The notes: generated by a model from the sequence alone, not told the origin. DNA of 64,000 nt from Candidatus Zymogenaceae bacterium (GCA_016933535.1 JAFGAS010000024.1:1-64000), one strand, 5' to 3'; shown: positions 1 through 8,837, numbered from the stretch's first letter. Numbers and translations are program-made.

Positions 1-209
1 ATACAGTATCCCTTGGCATTTCCTTCCACCTTAACGATGGTAGCCGTTTCTTCTAGGATTACTTTGTTTCCATCTGTCTTGGCGTTTGTCCCGCCCCAGC
101 CCTCGGTTTGTTCTCCCCACAATACGATGTAATCCTCCTGGGCAAAAACTAATCCTGTAAAAATCAATGTTGCTGCCGCCACTAATGCAAAAATCTTCAG
201 CACCTTCAT
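1..209 (-). CDS. Secreted protein of unknown function (3' part cut off by window edge)
   Basis: Reading leftward from an ATG at 209, the first 69 codons are visible and the gene runs off the window. The product starts MKVLKIFALVAAATLIFTG and continues to a LVFAQ cleavage-type site, a clear Sec signal peptide of about 24 residues. The mature part seen (QEDYIVLWGEQTEGWGG...) is short and I do not recognise it. A strong Shine-Dalgarno AGGAGG sits just upstream of the ATG (on the minus strand). Export to the periplasm is inferred from the signal peptide; the function is unknown. Confidence 0.75.
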   Translation of the reverse strand, partial: MKVLKIFALVAAATLIFTGLVFAQEDYIVLWGEQTEGWGGTNAKTDGNKVILEETATIVKVEGNAKGYC

Positions 210-426
210 GCTATCCTCCTTTTGTTCATTAGAACAGACACCAGTCCCTTTGAGCCTTTTATTCATGCGGGAAACGGGGTACTCTGTGTGCGGCATAATT
301 TGCACCAATACTATCTAATATATATATCAACCGGTCTCTTTTTTCAAGAAAAAGAAACGCGGCCACGTCTCCCGTTGGCTCTTGTTTGCTCAAGAAAGCA
401 CGACAACCCTCCGGTTGACGTCCGCA

Positions 427-498
427 GACGGGCGGCATGAATGCCGCCCGTCCTCTCTCCTTGCCGGTGCCCCAAAAGGCCTGCTTCGTTCACGACCC
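427..498 (+). repeat. Composite hairpin repeat, family B
   Basis: A perfect 12-bp-stem hairpin (arms at 427-438 and 441-452, core GGCGGCAT/ATGCCGCC) is followed by a GTCCTCTCTC tract and a CCCCAAAAGGCCTGCTTCG half-hairpin. The same ordered parts recur at 11604-11732 (same orientation) and 9842-9943 (inverted), so this is one copy of a dispersed element and not a simple terminator. No gene is seen in 210-799: the stretch holds this repeat, nondescript sequence and the promoter at 644-672. Confidence 0.7.
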
Positions 499-643
499 CG
501 ATCAAGCGCGCACGGCGGCTCGCCATGACGGTTACGTATCGTACGTCGGCGAGACCCCGCCCCGTTTCCGGCCTCTTTTGACACGGCCCGGCACACAAGC
601 GCTTCCTAAAATACCCGATCCCTTCATAACCCATGTTTTTTTA

Positions 644-672
644 TTGACACTATAAATATTCTAAAGTATATT
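644..672 (+). promoter_or_regulatory. Sigma70-type promoter for the V4R gene
   Basis: TTGACA (644-649), a 17-nt spacer and TATATT (667-672) lie in a locally AT-rich patch. The predicted transcript has a leader of about 120 nt before the ATG at 800. The leader holds a possible 30-codon reading frame (729-821) that overlaps the V4R start. Confidence 0.65.
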
Positions 673-799
673 AACCATGATAGAAAAATATGCAATAGCA
701 TAGCTGATTGTTATACGTCGTTTACCGCATGTCTGTTCGTATTCTTGAATCAAAGGATATCAAACGTCGTGAGAATCTTATTGAAGAGGTTACACCGTC

Positions 800-1387
800 A
801 TGGGACCGGAAAATACCGTGACCAATATTGCCATACGATCTTCGTATGATTCCATCTCTGATATCATCGGGGAGAGAGCGCGAGACATGGTTTTTAAAGA
901 GGCGGGGCTCCAACGGGTCCTCGAATCCCCCCCGGACTATACTTGGGACAAAAACTTTACCAACGACGAACAGGTAACCCTGTATACCGAAACGGTAAAC
1001 CTGGTGGGGGCGGTAGGCGCCCAGGGAATCCTCAGGCTAATCGGATACAGAAATTCCGAGACATCCGTAATGAAGTTCGGTATCCTGGACAGTATAAAGG
1101 ATCTGCCGCAGCAAGAGCGGATACTGAAGGCCTTCGAATTTCTGCAGGTCGCGATCAACAAGGGCAGGGTTATTGCGGGAAATAACGGACTTCCGGCATT
1201 TGACGTATTTGACTGCCTGATGTGCGTCGATGTCACGAGCAGAAAGCCCTACTGTTCCCAGTACGCGGGGGCGCTCCAGTTCCTTACGGACTGGGTGTTT
1301 ACAAAGGGCGTATACCTGGTGAGGGAGACCAAGTGCCGGGCAATGGGCGACGATACGTGCCTGTTTGAAATAGAAAAACGGGGATGA
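800..1387 (+). CDS. V4R-domain protein
   Basis: This 195-residue protein ends in a segment typical of the V4R (4-vinyl reductase) small-molecule-binding domain: ...VRETKCRAMGDDTCLFEIE, with the paired cysteines and glycine usual in that family. V4R domains bind hydrophobic ligands or metals and often act as sensors; no enzymatic partner is seen here. A second, frameshifted gene of the same kind lies at 59025-59659, and the two align from their first residues (FRS/IRS..D.I.DIIGE...AGL...ESPP). That alignment supports the start at 800, which has only a weak GAGG ribosome site. It is preceded by a good promoter (644-672) and stands alone. The ligand cannot be told. Confidence 0.75.
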   Translation: MGPENTVTNIAIRSSYDSISDIIGERARDMVFKEAGLQRVLESPPDYTWDKNFTNDEQVTLYTETVNLVGAVGAQGILRLIGYRNSETSVMKFGILDSIKDLPQQERILKAFEFLQVAINKGRVIAGNNGLPAFDVFDCLMCVDVTSRKPYCSQYAGALQFLTDWVFTKGVYLVRETKCRAMGDDTCLFEIEKRG

Positions 1388-1464
1388 GCAATCGACCCTG
1401 CCCGGCGCCACCCGCTTTGCCCGTTATGGCAGGTGAGTGCACGGTACCGATGCTCAGTCTTATC

Positions 1465-1523
1465 CGTCATTGCGAGTAACCGGTTGCGCGTTTGGTCAGG
1501 GCCCCAAAAGGCAGGCCTTTTGC
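1465..1523. repeat. Fragments of repeat families A and B
   Basis: CGTCATTGCGAG at 1465-1476 is the end sequence of family A (see 8944-9082). It is followed by GGGCCCCAAAAGGCAGGCCTTTT (about 1500-1521), the hairpin of family B. Both are short, degraded copies lying between convergent genes. Confidence 0.55.
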
Positions 1524-1534
1524 GATGATAGAAA

Positions 1535-1560
1535 AACGGGGCGGTAAAAGCCGCCCCGTT
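1535..1560 (-). terminator. Rho-independent terminator of the acyl-CoA synthetase gene
   Basis: Ten-bp perfect stem AACGGGGCGG / CCGCCCCGTT with a 6-nt loop. On the minus strand it is followed by a T-run, 25 bases after the stop codon of the gene at 1586-3262. Confidence 0.8.
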
Positions 1561-1585
1561 GCGTCGGTCGATCAGAAAGACGTAT

Positions 1586-3262
1586 CTATTTGGCGGCCTT
1601 TTTTGCCCGCTCCATCTCCATATCCCTCAGCTTTCTCCTGAGCACCTTTCCCACCACGCTCTTGGGAAGCTCGTCCATGAACTCGACGGCCTTCGGGACC
1701 TTATAGGCGGCAAGGTTCTTCTTGCAGTAGGCGACAACCTCGTCTGCCGTCAGCGTCTCTCCCGGCTTTGCGACAATAAACGCCTTGATCGTCTCTCCCC
1801 GGTATTTGTCCGGCACCCCCGCACAGCACGCCTCCAGGATCTTCGGGTGCTCATAGAGGAGGTTGTCTATCTCCACGGGATAGATATTGTACCCCCCGGC
1901 GATGACCATGTCCTTTTTCCGGTCCACGATCGACAGGTACCCGTCTTTGTCGAAAAACCCGAGGTCGCCCGTAAAGAACCACCCGTCCTTGACGGCCTCT
2001 TTTGTTTCCTTGGGCTTGTTGTAGTACCCCATCATCAGCTGGGGGCCCTTGATGATGATTTCCCCGGTTTCTCCCGGGCCGAGCTCTTTCTTGCCGGTCT
2101 CGGGGTCCATTACCTTGACGTCCGTATCGGCGATCGGGATACCCACGGTCCCCGCCTTTATCGTCCCGCTGCTGGGGGTCATGGTGGCCGCGGGCGAAAC
2201 CTCGGTCATCCCGTAGATCTCCGACATCGTGGCCCCGGTGAGGTCCTTGAGATCGCGCAGCGTCTCCGGCGCCAATGGGGCGGCGGCCGAGAAGAACCCC
2301 TTGATGAACGTGAGGTCCATCTTGCGGAAATCGGGGTCGTTCAAAAGCCCCACGAAGATCGTCGGGACGCCGGGCAGCCAGTGCGGCTTGGTCCGCTTGA
2401 GGATCTCGATGATCCCCTTGGGCTCCGGACGGGGTATCAGTATCTGCTCCCAGCCCATCCAGATGATAAAGCAGCTGATGATGTTGCCCGCCGAATGGAA
2501 CAGGGGGTAGGTGGCCACCATCGAATCGGTTCCGAACGTGAGGTCGGGAAACCACGTCTGGATCTGCTGTACGTTCGACGAGAGGTTCTTGTGGGAGAGC
2601 ATGACCCCCTTGCTGACACCCGTGGTGCCGCCCGTATAGATGATCGTGGCAAGGTTGTCCCACTTGCTTTCGTCTTTGACGGGCGCAGACGAGTATTTCT
2701 TTATCAGGTTACTGAAGACCTTGAGGCTGTCGGTCTCTTCGATCGCCCGGTGCATCGCCTTTTTTACGTACGGGAAGAGCTGCTTTTTGGGAAACGGCAA
2801 GTATGAATGAATATGGCAGGCAATGATCTTTTTTATCTTGGTCTTTTTCATGAGCCCCTGCATGCGGGGCACCAACAGCGACATCGTAATGATGACCTTT
2901 GAGCCGGAGTCGTTGAGCTGGTACTCGAGTTCCCGCTCGGTATACAGGGGATTGTTCTGCGCGATCACGGCCCCGATGCGAAAGATCGCCAGGTCCGCGA
3001 TGACCACCTGGGGGATGTTCGGGAGGCACACCGCTACGTTGTCTCCCTTCTTGACGCCCATATCGGTCAGCGCCCGGGCACATTGGTTGACCATTCCGTC
3101 GAGCTCTTTATAGCTGATCCTCTTGCCCATGTACTCGAGGGCCGGCCGGTTCGGGTACTTCTGGGCGGACCTGGTCAGCGCCTCGGAGATCGTTACCTTC
3201 TGGTAGTCGATGTTTCGCGGCACACCCGCGGGGTAAAACTTATGCCACACTTTTTCCGCCAT
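1586..3262 (-). CDS. fadD: Long-chain fatty-acid-CoA ligase (AMP-forming)
   Basis: A 558-residue member of the ANL adenylate-forming superfamily. Visible core motifs are YTGGTTGVSKGVMLSHKNLS (ATP-binding A3), YGMTEVSP (A5), GWFFTGDLG (A7), DRKKDMVIAGGYNIYP (A8) and PKSVVGKVLRRKL with the catalytic lysine (A10). It activates fatty acids to acyl-AMP and then acyl-CoA, in the cytoplasm or at the inner membrane. The LPFPKKQLFP.VKKA segment near residue 185 is shared with the two tandem paralogues at 50099 and 52081, so this is a third copy of one family. It is a single-gene unit with its own promoter (3468-3496) and terminator (1535-1560). Chain-length preference cannot be read from sequence. The symbol is given by family, not proven orthology. 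Confidence 0.92.
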   Translation of the reverse strand: MAEKVWHKFYPAGVPRNIDYQKVTISEALTRSAQKYPNRPALEYMGKRISYKELDGMVNQCARALTDMGVKKGDNVAVCLPNIPQVVIADLAIFRIGAVIAQNNPLYTERELEYQLNDSGSKVIITMSLLVPRMQGLMKKTKIKKIIACHIHSYLPFPKKQLFPYVKKAMHRAIEETDSLKVFSNLIKKYSSAPVKDESKWDNLATIIYTGGTTGVSKGVMLSHKNLSSNVQQIQTWFPDLTFGTDSMVATYPLFHSAGNIISCFIIWMGWEQILIPRPEPKGIIEILKRTKPHWLPGVPTIFVGLLNDPDFRKMDLTFIKGFFSAAAPLAPETLRDLKDLTGATMSEIYGMTEVSPAATMTPSSGTIKAGTVGIPIADTDVKVMDPETGKKELGPGETGEIIIKGPQLMMGYYNKPKETKEAVKDGWFFTGDLGFFDKDGYLSIVDRKKDMVIAGGYNIYPVEIDNLLYEHPKILEACCAGVPDKYRGETIKAFIVAKPGETLTADEVVAYCKKNLAAYKVPKAVEFMDELPKSVVGKVLRRKLRDMEMERAKKAAK

Positions 3263-3467
3263 TGTTTCCTCCTTGTTCGTTTGGGTCCAATGAATCGTGA
3301 ATTATCGTAACTCTCCGGATCGTCTCGGTAATCCGCGCGGTAAATCGATTTATGCGGCGATCGCCGGTAATAGGCATTTGGCCGCAAATCCGACGCGCCG
3401 ACGCACCGTCTTTCCCCGGTGGATAAGAATCTATCAAAAAAAAATACTAATCGACCTCGACGTATGC

Positions 3468-3496
3468 ATAATATAGTAATTAATACTCAACTGCAA
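3468..3496 (-). promoter_or_regulatory. Promoter of the acyl-CoA synthetase gene
   Basis: On the minus strand TTGCAG (3496-3491), a 17-nt spacer and TATTAT (3473-3468) lie in an AT-rich island, giving a leader of about 200 nt before the ATG at 3262. The rest of 3263-3721 holds no gene. Confidence 0.55.
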
Positions 3497-3559
3497 GCAC
3501 TTCTGTGACAACAAAGGAAAGAAATTCGTTTCAGGCGGGACGGAGATGGGAGGCGTTCC

Positions 3560-3660
3560 TTCTTTGCCGGTCGTTTTGTGGGGCACGGTGGAGGTTCTTC
3601 ATCGGGGCCCCGCGAAGATTGCCTTGTGGGGTGACTCGCCGGGTGGCCCCGACAGACAAT
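3560..3660. repeat. Degenerate family B repeat
   Basis: CATCGGGGCCCCGCGAAG...GCCTTGTGGGGTGACTCGCCGGG resembles the second hairpin of the family B element at 11655-11730. It is eroded and lies in the gap between the histidine kinase and acyl-CoA synthetase genes. Confidence 0.45.
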
Positions 3661-3721
3661 AGCGTGTCAGTAAGCGGGCAGGGCGTTTGCGGCTACGGAC
3701 GAATGGATTTCCCGGCCGCCC

Positions 3722-6067
3722 TTACCCCTCTTTCTTCTTTTTTCGGCCTCCGGGGGCTGTCTTCTTGTCCGTGGGGGCGGCGGCCTTCTTCCCGCCGGGG
3801 CCCTTGACGGGAAACAGCAGGACGATCGTGGTGTCGCCCGGCCTAGATCTCACCCGGTACGTCACCTTGTAGGGCTTGAGGAGAAAATCGACGGTGAAGA
3901 GACCCAGCCCCGTCCCCTGCTCTTTCTCGTGCTTGGTGGAAAAGAAGGGGTCAAAGATATGCGGGACGTCGGCCTCGTCGATTCCCTTTCCGGTGTCGTG
4001 AAAGGCCACGGCGATCTTCTTTTTTTCGAGCGAGGTCGTGATGGTCAGCACGCGGTCGGACGATTCGCGCATGGCGTCGGTCGCATTGAGGATGACGTTC
4101 ACGAAGCTCTGGGAGATGTCCGAATAGACCCCGGCAACGGGAGGGAGGCGCTCTGCCAGCGAGAGCTTCTTTACCACTTTGTGCTTGAAGAAGAGGTCCG
4201 CCTCAAGAAACGCCACCTCGGCCTGGATAATCCGGTTGAGGTCCAGTTCCTCCACCTTGCGCCTGGATTCGTTCCTGATCTTCATCAGGAGGTTCTTGAC
4301 CTGGTCGGAGAGGCGCCGGGAGATGGCGTAGGCCTCGCCCACGTCATGGACGATCTGCGGCCCGTCCTCCGTGGGGGGGCCTTCCGGCGATTTGCCCGTA
4401 TCGGCAAACACCCGGCCGATATCCTGGCTGACGACCCTCAGGATGCCGATGAGCGCCTGCAGGGGATTGTTGAGATTGTGAAAGAGGCCCTCGGTCATGA
4501 TCCCGATCTGGGAGTGCTTGGAGCGCTCCATCAGCTCCAGCTGGAGCCGCTCCTTTTCGCCGGAAAGAAGCGCGAGCTCGGTCTGGTCCACGAGGTGCGC
4601 TACGACCCGGGCTTCCGGCTCGTCGGTTTCGATGGCCGAGAAAGTCGCCCCGATGATCAGCGGCCGGCCGTCGGGGCCGTTTATCTCAAAGGAAAGCGCC
4701 AGGGGAGACTGCGTCTTCCGGACCACCTCTTCCGTTGCCTCTCTTACCCGTTTCTCGTGGGCGGGGGAGAGGAATTCGGCAAGGCTCATCCCGACGAGCT
4801 TGCCGCGCCTTCTGCCCAGCATGCGGCCCAGCTTTTCGTTGGCAAAATGGATCGTCAGCGCCTCGTCGAGGATCGTCCAGCCGTCGCCCGATCCTTCCAC
4901 CAGCATCCGGTACTTTTTCTCGGACTCTTCCAGTTCCCGGCTTCGCTCCCTTACCTTCCGCTCGAGCTCGCGGTTATAGTTCTCCATAAACTGGCGGGAA
5001 GCCGAAAGCTCCCAGGCCATCCGGTTAAACGACCGCGCCAGATCCCCGATCTCGTCACGGGAGCGCACCGTGATCTCGCGGGAAAAATCGCCCGCCCCGA
5101 TCCGTTCGGTTCCCCGGATGATCTCCTTGATGGGACGGGTTATGGTCCGGGAAAGGGCAAACGAAAAGAGGGAGGTGGCCACAAGGATCATGATGATGGC
5201 AAATCCGACGCTCTTGCCTATTTGATCGGCAATCAGATAGGCCTCCTCCTCTCGATAGGTAACCAGCACCTTGAGCCCGCGGGGCATCACCCCCGCCGTA
5301 TCCGGCACCGTCGCAACAAAGGCGATATTCCGCTGGCCCAGTTCGTTCGTGTAATGGATGATGCCTTCTCCCACGGTCGCGATCCGGCGGGACACGAGCT
5401 CGCCGCCGAACGGCTCGAAGAGATCGGTCCCCGTCGGCCCGGCCACGATATCTCCCGAATCGTCGGTTACATAGGTCCGCCCCGTCTCCCCGATCCGAAT
5501 AAGCCTGACGGCGTCCTTCATGATTGCCGTATCCACGGCAATAAGCAGGACGGTCGGCGCGGTTGTCGACTCCGGTGCAATCGGGATCGATATCAGAAAT
5601 GCCGGGTTCCCGTTATCCGGGAAAGGGCGGGGGGGGGCGACGCGCAGCGAAGTGACGGAAAAGTCAAGAATATCCGGATCGCCGCTGACAAAGACCGGCG
5701 GCCCGACGGACGACAGCACCTCCCGGCCTTTCAGGAGATAAAGGCCCTTAATCCTCGGAGACTCTTTGCGTATCCTGCCCATCTCGCGCCCGATATCGGC
5801 CCCTCGCACATTCTCCGATGAAAAAACCGGGTCGGCGGCGACGGCTTCGGCAATCCGCACGACCTCTTCGAGCGACCGGCCCACGTCCTCCCTGAGGCGA
5901 AGGCCGACGTTCGTCATGTTGTTTTCGACCTCAAAGGCGACCTGCCGGTTGATCTGCCAGAAGGTATAAAATGACATGAAGCTGATGGGAATGAGGCCGA
6001 CGGCGGCAAAGAGCAGAAAGAGCCTGAGGGTGATGCCGATCTTCGGTTTTTTTATCCGAATCGCCAT
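3722..6067 (-). CDS. Membrane sensor histidine kinase (Cache-HAMP-PAS-HisKA-HATPase)
   Basis: A 781-residue two-component sensor. Order of parts: first transmembrane helix (about 12-36), a periplasmic Cache-like sensor region (about 40-280, with GETGRTYVTDDSGDIVAGPTG), a second helix (about 288-310), a HAMP domain (RTITRPIKEIIRG...), a coiled coil, a PAS domain (about 390-500), then a phosphoacceptor helix with GLFHNLNNPLQALIG. The ATPase domain shows an N-box (SFVNVILNATDAM), DTGKGID and EQGTGLGLF. The HNLNNPLQ form of the H-box is a less usual variant. The tail after the ATPase is lysine- and alanine-rich. No response regulator is next to it, so its partner is elsewhere. The signal is unknown; Cache domains usually bind small extracellular metabolites. 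Confidence 0.92.
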   Translation of the reverse strand: MAIRIKKPKIGITLRLFLLFAAVGLIPISFMSFYTFWQINRQVAFEVENNMTNVGLRLREDVGRSLEEVVRIAEAVAADPVFSSENVRGADIGREMGRIRKESPRIKGLYLLKGREVLSSVGPPVFVSGDPDILDFSVTSLRVAPPRPFPDNGNPAFLISIPIAPESTTAPTVLLIAVDTAIMKDAVRLIRIGETGRTYVTDDSGDIVAGPTGTDLFEPFGGELVSRRIATVGEGIIHYTNELGQRNIAFVATVPDTAGVMPRGLKVLVTYREEEAYLIADQIGKSVGFAIIMILVATSLFSFALSRTITRPIKEIIRGTERIGAGDFSREITVRSRDEIGDLARSFNRMAWELSASRQFMENYNRELERKVRERSRELEESEKKYRMLVEGSGDGWTILDEALTIHFANEKLGRMLGRRRGKLVGMSLAEFLSPAHEKRVREATEEVVRKTQSPLALSFEINGPDGRPLIIGATFSAIETDEPEARVVAHLVDQTELALLSGEKERLQLELMERSKHSQIGIMTEGLFHNLNNPLQALIGILRVVSQDIGRVFADTGKSPEGPPTEDGPQIVHDVGEAYAISRRLSDQVKNLLMKIRNESRRKVEELDLNRIIQAEVAFLEADLFFKHKVVKKLSLAERLPPVAGVYSDISQSFVNVILNATDAMRESSDRVLTITTSLEKKKIAVAFHDTGKGIDEADVPHIFDPFFSTKHEKEQGTGLGLFTVDFLLKPYKVTYRVRSRPGDTTIVLLFPVKGPGGKKAAAPTDKKTAPGGRKKKKEG

Positions 6068-6403
6068 GTATGGGGCCTGTTATGGAAGGCGGAAGAAGAA
6101 AGGCGGGCCGCCGTTTATCTTTGGGTTAGGTCCGCCGCCCCTCGTGTCTTCGTGCCTTTGTGGGTGATATCCCTTTTTTCTGCCGTGATTTCAGAACCGC
6201 TATTACGAGAAAAACAAGAACTTGTGCACCGCCGACGCATCCAGCCGTTATCCCATCTGCGGGCCTTTATGGAATCGGGCGTATCGACAAGGGAAACAAA
6301 CGCCGGAGTTTCTCCGCAAAGGCGCACGGGGGAGGTCAACCGAAAAAGAGCGGCGCTCATCTTGTGGTTTGACGGCAGGCCCTCTGGTTGTGACTCTCAC
6401 CGA
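6068..6403. other. Intergenic stretch with a dispersed-repeat remnant
   Basis: No gene is seen. CGTGTCTTCGTGCCTTTGTG at 6142-6161 is the complement of a CACAAAGGCACGAAG-type short repeat; a related stretch occurs at about 60903-60955. The rest is undistinguished. Confidence 0.4.
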
Positions 6404-7135
6404 TCAAAACGGCCATCTGATGAGCGCCAGGACCAGGGCCGCCCCGCCCACAAGGCCCGCCACGATGACCGCACCCGCCAGGATCTTTATCCGCCTTGAG
6501 GCCAGTTCGCCCTTCCGGTTCTGTTCGACTATCCCCTGTTCGAGGGAAACGATAAGGTCGCGGTGCAGGCGCCGCGTTTTGTCAAGGTCTTCCCCGAGCC
6601 TTTCTATCTGTCCGGTCAGAACATCGCGCAGCTCCTCGATGTCGGAGGCGATCTTGGCCGTCTCGGTATCGATCCGCCGGACCTCCGTTTCCGTGACCTC
6701 CTTGAGGAAATCCATCGTCAGGTCGATGAGGCGGTCGTACTGGGACCGGATCATCCGGTCGTAGTGTGCCAGTATCATCTCGTCCGGATAGGCGCCGACG
6801 GCGATATTGGAAAGAAAGCCCGTGCCGCCCTGCGGGCGGGTGTCGATAATCACGAACTCGTCCGATTTTTCGCTCTTGTGGTCCTCTTGGCCTTTTGTGC
6901 CGGCGCCGCCGCGCGGCGGCGGGTTCTTCACGATCTCGGAAATGATCTCCTGATGGGCGGCAAAGCGGTCGGCAAAATCGCCGCTGATGCTCTTGAGCTG
7001 ATCGTAGTCGAGCGATTTAAGGTGGTCCTCGACGATCTCGTAAAGGGAGGAGATATTCTGCTGCTTTTCTTCCCCCTGCCCGCCGCCGGAGTCCTTGGGA
7101 TTTTTCTCCGACGTCTTTCTGAACCAGTTTCTCAT
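6404..7135 (-). CDS. Coiled-coil protein with C-terminal membrane anchor, unknown function
   Basis: A 243-residue protein with a charged, low-complexity N-terminus (KNPKDSGGGQGEEKQQ), a long middle section rich in helical heptads (about 120-205, IDTETAKIASDIEELRDVL...), and one hydrophobic segment at the end (ILAGAVIVAGLVGGAALVLAL). This layout suggests a tail-anchored protein with its bulk in the cytoplasm. It is on the same strand as the histidine kinase but 336 bases upstream, so a shared transcript is possible but not shown. I do not recognise a named domain. Confidence 0.6.
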   Translation of the reverse strand: MRNWFRKTSEKNPKDSGGGQGEEKQQNISSLYEIVEDHLKSLDYDQLKSISGDFADRFAAHQEIISEIVKNPPPRGGAGTKGQEDHKSEKSDEFVIIDTRPQGGTGFLSNIAVGAYPDEMILAHYDRMIRSQYDRLIDLTMDFLKEVTETEVRRIDTETAKIASDIEELRDVLTGQIERLGEDLDKTRRLHRDLIVSLEQGIVEQNRKGELASRRIKILAGAVIVAGLVGGAALVLALIRWPF

Positions 7136-7201
7136 AGTTGTCTATCGTATCACCATTTCGGTCATTGTCAAGGCGATTGATAGCGGCGCGTTGTCTTCCG
7201 A

Positions 7202-7230
7202 TTGACAATCGGGGGGCGGGGTGCTATAAA
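7202..7230 (+). promoter_or_regulatory. Promoter of the radical SAM two-gene unit
   Basis: TTGACA (7202-7207), a 17-nt spacer and TATAAA (7225-7230). A palindrome-like GGACACGTGTTCGG follows at 7258-7271 in the leader, about 70 bases before the ATG at 7341. Confidence 0.65.
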
Positions 7231-7340
7231 TTGTAAAGGACGGCCGCCGTCGCACATGGACACGTGTTCGGCGGTTTTACGTACGAGCGCCGTGCCGATC
7301 CAGGCCCGTAACACTCACAGAGAAGGGATACGCAAGACCC

Positions 7341-7805
7341 ATGAAACCGCCCCGCAAGCTCACGGTAACGCCGCTGATCGTCGTCTTCTGGGACGAGCCG
7401 ATGTGGCAGGGAAACCCCCGGGTCTTTACCGACCGGGTGGACGACCTTACGGCGGCCCTCGGCGATTTTATCCCCTGTTCCATGACGATCTATGCCGGCC
7501 CGGACTACATGAAAAGCGAGGACGGCACGTCGCCCGCCTACTGGCAGGCGCGCTTTTTCGTCGAAAAGGGGTGTCACTATACCGGTATTCGGACGCCCGA
7601 TCAGGACGGGCGCGAGGTCATCATGCCGCCGCTGGGCCCCGGGTTTTACCAGGACTGCATGTTCCCCGAGGGGCTCAACTGGACCGAACCCGACGACCGG
7701 GGCCGCATGGCCTTCACGAAGATCAACTCCTTTCGGTTCGTGGAGCACAAGTTTACCATTTTCAACGACTACCTTCCCCCCCAGCTCAGAAAAACGGAGA
7801 ATTGA
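7341..7805 (+). CDS. Unknown protein paired with a radical SAM enzyme
   Basis: A 154-residue soluble protein with no signal peptide and no domain I recognise. It is rich in aromatic residues and proline, and has cysteines at EKGCHYTG and YQDCMFP. Its stop codon lies 3 bases before the GTG start of the radical SAM gene, so the two are surely co-translated from the promoter at 7202-7230. It may be the substrate, a substrate-delivery protein or an accessory subunit of that enzyme. It is long for a ribosomal-peptide precursor and lacks a repeated core. Confidence 0.7.
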   Translation: MKPPRKLTVTPLIVVFWDEPMWQGNPRVFTDRVDDLTAALGDFIPCSMTIYAGPDYMKSEDGTSPAYWQARFFVEKGCHYTGIRTPDQDGREVIMPPLGPGFYQDCMFPEGLNWTEPDDRGRMAFTKINSFRFVEHKFTIFNDYLPPQLRKTEN

Positions 7806-7808
7806 CCG

Positions 7809-8690
7809 GTGGACCACCTGACCGTATCCTTCTTTTTGACCCGCCGGTGCACCAGCCGCTGCCGCCACTGCGGCGCGTGGTACGCGAAGTCCGCGGATTA
7901 TGACTTCACTCAGGCAAATCTCGGCCGGTTCATTGCCGACGTGGCAAAGACGCCCGGCATCCAGGCTGTCGGTTTTTCGGGCGGCGAGGTCTTTGTCGTG
8001 AAGGACGTTTTCGATTTTGCCGTGGACGAGGCCAGGCGCCTGGGCCTGCCCTTCACTTTTGTGACCAACGCCTCCTGGGCCAAAACCGGGGCCATTGCGC
8101 GCGAGCGCCTCTCCCGTTACGTGGGTACCCTCGGGATGGGGCTTTCGGCGGATTCCTTCCACCAGGAGTTTATCCCGGTCGATCGGGTTGTCAACGCCGC
8201 AAAGGCGGCCGAATCGCTCGGCATCCCCTACCTGGTGCGCGCCACGATGCGCACTTCCGACAGCCGTGCCGAGATCGAAAAGGGACTCGTGGCTGCGGGG
8301 CTTCCCGACCCGAAAAGGATCGCCTACGCCCCCGTCATGTATCTCGGCCAGGCCAGAGAAAAGATAGATCCCTCCGACTTCCCGGACGAAAACCCGTACG
8401 CCGCCTGCCTGTCGCTGAGGACCCCCTTTATCTTCCCCAACGGGGACGTCTACGCCTGCTGCGGCGAGGCCGGCGAAATCGAGGGGAAACACCCGCTGTT
8501 TCTCGGGAACCTCAACGAGGCGCGGCTCGCGGATCTGGTCAAAAAGTACGAGACCGACCCGACGCTGGTGGCCATCTATTCCGAGGGCCCCCGGGCGCTC
8601 TGGGACAAGACCGGCCGCCGTCCGGAGACGATGAGGGACGAGCTGCTGCTGCGCTCCCCCTGCGGCACGTGCCGATTGCTGTTTGAGTGA
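7809..8690 (+). CDS. Radical SAM protein with SPASM-like C-terminal cysteines
   Basis: A 293-residue enzyme with the [4Fe-4S] radical SAM motif CTSRCRHC (C14, C18, C21) and the GFSGGEVFV glycine loop that helps bind S-adenosylmethionine. The C-terminal part (C...PNGDVYACCGEAGE, then SPCGTCRLL) supplies extra cysteines, as in SPASM/twitch auxiliary-cluster enzymes that modify peptides or proteins. The start is GTG at 7809, with GGAGA 8 bases upstream and only 3 bases after the previous gene. The substrate is unknown; the upstream unknown protein is the best candidate partner. Confidence 0.85.
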   Translation: MDHLTVSFFLTRRCTSRCRHCGAWYAKSADYDFTQANLGRFIADVAKTPGIQAVGFSGGEVFVVKDVFDFAVDEARRLGLPFTFVTNASWAKTGAIARERLSRYVGTLGMGLSADSFHQEFIPVDRVVNAAKAAESLGIPYLVRATMRTSDSRAEIEKGLVAAGLPDPKRIAYAPVMYLGQAREKIDPSDFPDENPYAACLSLRTPFIFPNGDVYACCGEAGEIEGKHPLFLGNLNEARLADLVKKYETDPTLVAIYSEGPRALWDKTGRRPETMRDELLLRSPCGTCRLLFE

Positions 8691-8837
8691 GGCGACATCC
8701 CCCGGCCGTAAGGGCATCAGAAGGTAACGCCGCCGGACGGGCCGCCGCCCTGCCTTTCTTCTTCCTACCCGACATTCCACCGTCGACAACCGCTGTGCCG
8801 GCGGGCACCCTTTCATGACCCGCCGATATCTTTTTTC

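Noticed and set aside
729-821. Possible 30-residue leader peptide overlapping the V4R start
   Set aside because: No ribosome site and no support from a relative; mentioned only as part of the leader.
1559-2806. Long plus-strand reading frame (415 codons) antisense to the acyl-CoA synthetase
   Set aside because: Mirror frame of a GC-rich gene; the product is Arg/Gly/His-rich with no domain, and the minus-strand gene has all family motifs.
3929-5821. 630-codon plus-strand frame antisense to the histidine kinase
   Set aside because: Codon composition is that of a shadow frame, and it lies fully inside a well-supported kinase gene.
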